From NCBI GenBank assembly GCA_964358175.1, contig CAYHOI010000009.1:1-33302 (forward strand): a DNA stretch of 33,302 nt. The letters are read 5' to 3'. Below the pieces are notes generated by a model. That model was not told the DNA's origin. It worked only from the letters and a program-made list of their open reading frames with translations, and did not search any database. Below are positions 32,743 to 33,302 of this stretch, piece by piece. How positions within the stretch are numbered: the first letter of the stretch is position 1; the number at the start of each line of letters is the position of its first letter. The DNA comes from CAYHOI01 sp964358175 (GTDB taxonomy: Bacteria > Margulisbacteria > Riflemargulisbacteria > GWF2-35-9). Both the position numbers and the translations under genes were made by a program.

Positions 32743-32870
32743 TTCGACAAGCTCAGTGACCGCTCAGTATAACTAAGACTAGTTCGACAGGTGTCACGGT
32801 GAGCGAGTCGAACCGCTCACTACAAGAAAAATTGATCCGAAAATCAATTAAGTCTTAGTATACTTATACT
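32743..32870. repeat. Composite inverted-repeat element of the TTCGAC type
   Basis: TTCGACAAGCTCAGTGACC (32743-32761) is roughly complementary to CACGGTGAGCGAGTCGAA (32795-32812), a motif seen as a dispersed intergenic repeat in many bacterial genomes. It is interleaved with a second pair, AGTATAACTAAGACT (32766-32780) and AGTCTTAGTATACTTATACT (32851-32870). A small ATTGAT/ATCAAT hairpin (32831-32848) lies inside. It separates the two divergent transcription units. Confidence 0.55.
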
Positions 32871-32970
32871 ACATGCTCGACAAAACGTAAACCATTACAC
32901 CGCATACATATACATAAGAATCCAAAATTTCGCAACCACAATCTTTTATATACATTTTTGGTATTTTGTA

Positions 32971-33000
32971 TTGACAAACTGCTTTTTGTTGTAATATATT
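32971..33000 (+). promoter_or_regulatory. Strong sigma-70 promoter of the 56-aa gene
   Basis: Perfect TTGACA (32971-32976) with TATATT 18 bp downstream (32995-33000) or TAATAT at 15 bp. Surroundings are very AT-rich. The expected transcript has a leader of about 55 nt ending in AAAGGAGGTGA. Confidence 0.65.
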
Positions 33001-33061
33001 ATCTGATATTGATATTCTTCTTAGACACGCTTAAGCGGGCAGAAAGGAGGTGAGATAAATT

Positions 33062-33232
33062 ATGGCGCAAAAATTCGAATCCCCAAAATTTGGCGGTCAA
33101 GCAATGGCACTTTGTTCAGCATGCAGCGGAAAGATCCCTTTGCATAGTGCAGCAACCAGCCTCAACAGCATTACCGATGAAGACTGGAAGAAAAGAACAG
33201 GAGCCGAAGCGTGGACTAAGTACGCTATTTAG
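33062..33232 (+). CDS. Small 56-aa protein with CxxC and very strong ribosome-binding site
   Basis: ATG at 33062 to TAG at 33232, below usual length cut-offs. AAAGGAGGTGA, nearly the full anti-16S complement, lies 8 nt upstream, and a consensus promoter precedes it, so expression should be high. The chain starts MAQKFESPKFGGQAM, then ALCSACSGKIPLHSA, and ends in a charged stretch with DWKKR, finishing WTKYAI. The only notable motif is Cys-Ser-Ala-Cys near residues 18-21. There is no signal peptide or membrane segment. It is the only intact plus-strand gene and is divergent from the kinase operon. A secreted signalling or modified peptide is possible, but nothing shows it. I recognise no family. 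Confidence 0.7.
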   Translation: MAQKFESPKFGGQAMALCSACSGKIPLHSAATSLNSITDEDWKKRTGAEAWTKYAI

Positions 33233-33302
33233 AATATATCTACACTAAGGCAGTGTCATGAAATAACCTTTACAAACGACACCCTGATTTGATACTATTT
33301 TT
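33233..33302. other. Right window edge, no feature
   Basis: AT-rich sequence after the small gene. A GTGTC/GACAC pair with a long loop is present but is not a convincing terminator. Confidence 0.4.

Noticed and set aside
32743..32870. tRNA or small RNA gene
   Set aside because: Hairpins do not form a cloverleaf, and the TTCGAC motif fits a dispersed repeat. No tRNA or rRNA was seen in the window.

Overview
The window comes from a diderm (Gram-negative-type) bacterium. It encodes LptC-like, outer-membrane barrel, TonB-like and TPR periplasmic proteins, together with part of a flagellar-type export system (FliK-like, FlhB C-terminal-like, rod protein, FliE). I cannot place the phylum from sequence alone. 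A Margulisbacteria- or Omnitrophota-like uncultivated lineage is only a guess. A run of exactly 100 N at 14655-14754 marks a scaffolded draft assembly. Nearly every gene is on the minus strand, so transcription reads right to left. The exceptions are a 56-codon gene at the right edge and a degraded gene remnant at about 14.1-14.3 kb.

Right end (29.3-33.3 kb): a plus-strand small gene with a strong promoter and ribosome-binding site sits opposite a three-gene signalling operon. That operon encodes an XRE-HTH + receiver regulator and two related membrane GAF kinases. The kinases look complementary: one keeps the ATPase domain but has Ser at the phospho-acceptor His position, and the other keeps the His but ends before any ATPase domain. 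Palindromes flank a candidate promoter upstream of the regulator.

Middle right (24.2-29.2 kb): an extended -10 promoter precedes fliK-like, FlhB-C-like, a rod protein carrying an apparent Sec signal peptide, and an AtpZ-like membrane protein. A 524-aa sigma-70-family protein with two copies of regions 2-3 follows. A small ribbon-helix-helix gene lies just before the fliE promoter.

Middle (14.3-24.1 kb): fliE-tldD-tldE-lptC-(MerR-DegV)-TPR-outer membrane barrel-tonB-like-coiled coil. Spacing is short or overlapping through most of this run, so it looks like one long operon of envelope functions. tldD is interrupted by a single in-frame TAA just before its HExxxH zinc motif.

Left (1-13.7 kb): four proteins I cannot assign to families (303, 2534, 978 and more than 599 aa). 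All lack a Sec signal, three have G-rich Shine-Dalgarno leaders, and two intergenic gaps hold strong terminators. The 2534-aa protein is extraordinarily rich in Asp/Asn-Gly-Ser/Thr tripeptides. It and the >599-aa protein carry calcium-loop-like motifs, and the 978-aa gene contains a G10 tract. A working hypothesis, not shown by the sequence, is that these are large extracellular proteins and a filament-type subunit exported by the flagellar-type apparatus. Whether the regulator and kinases control them cannot be seen here.
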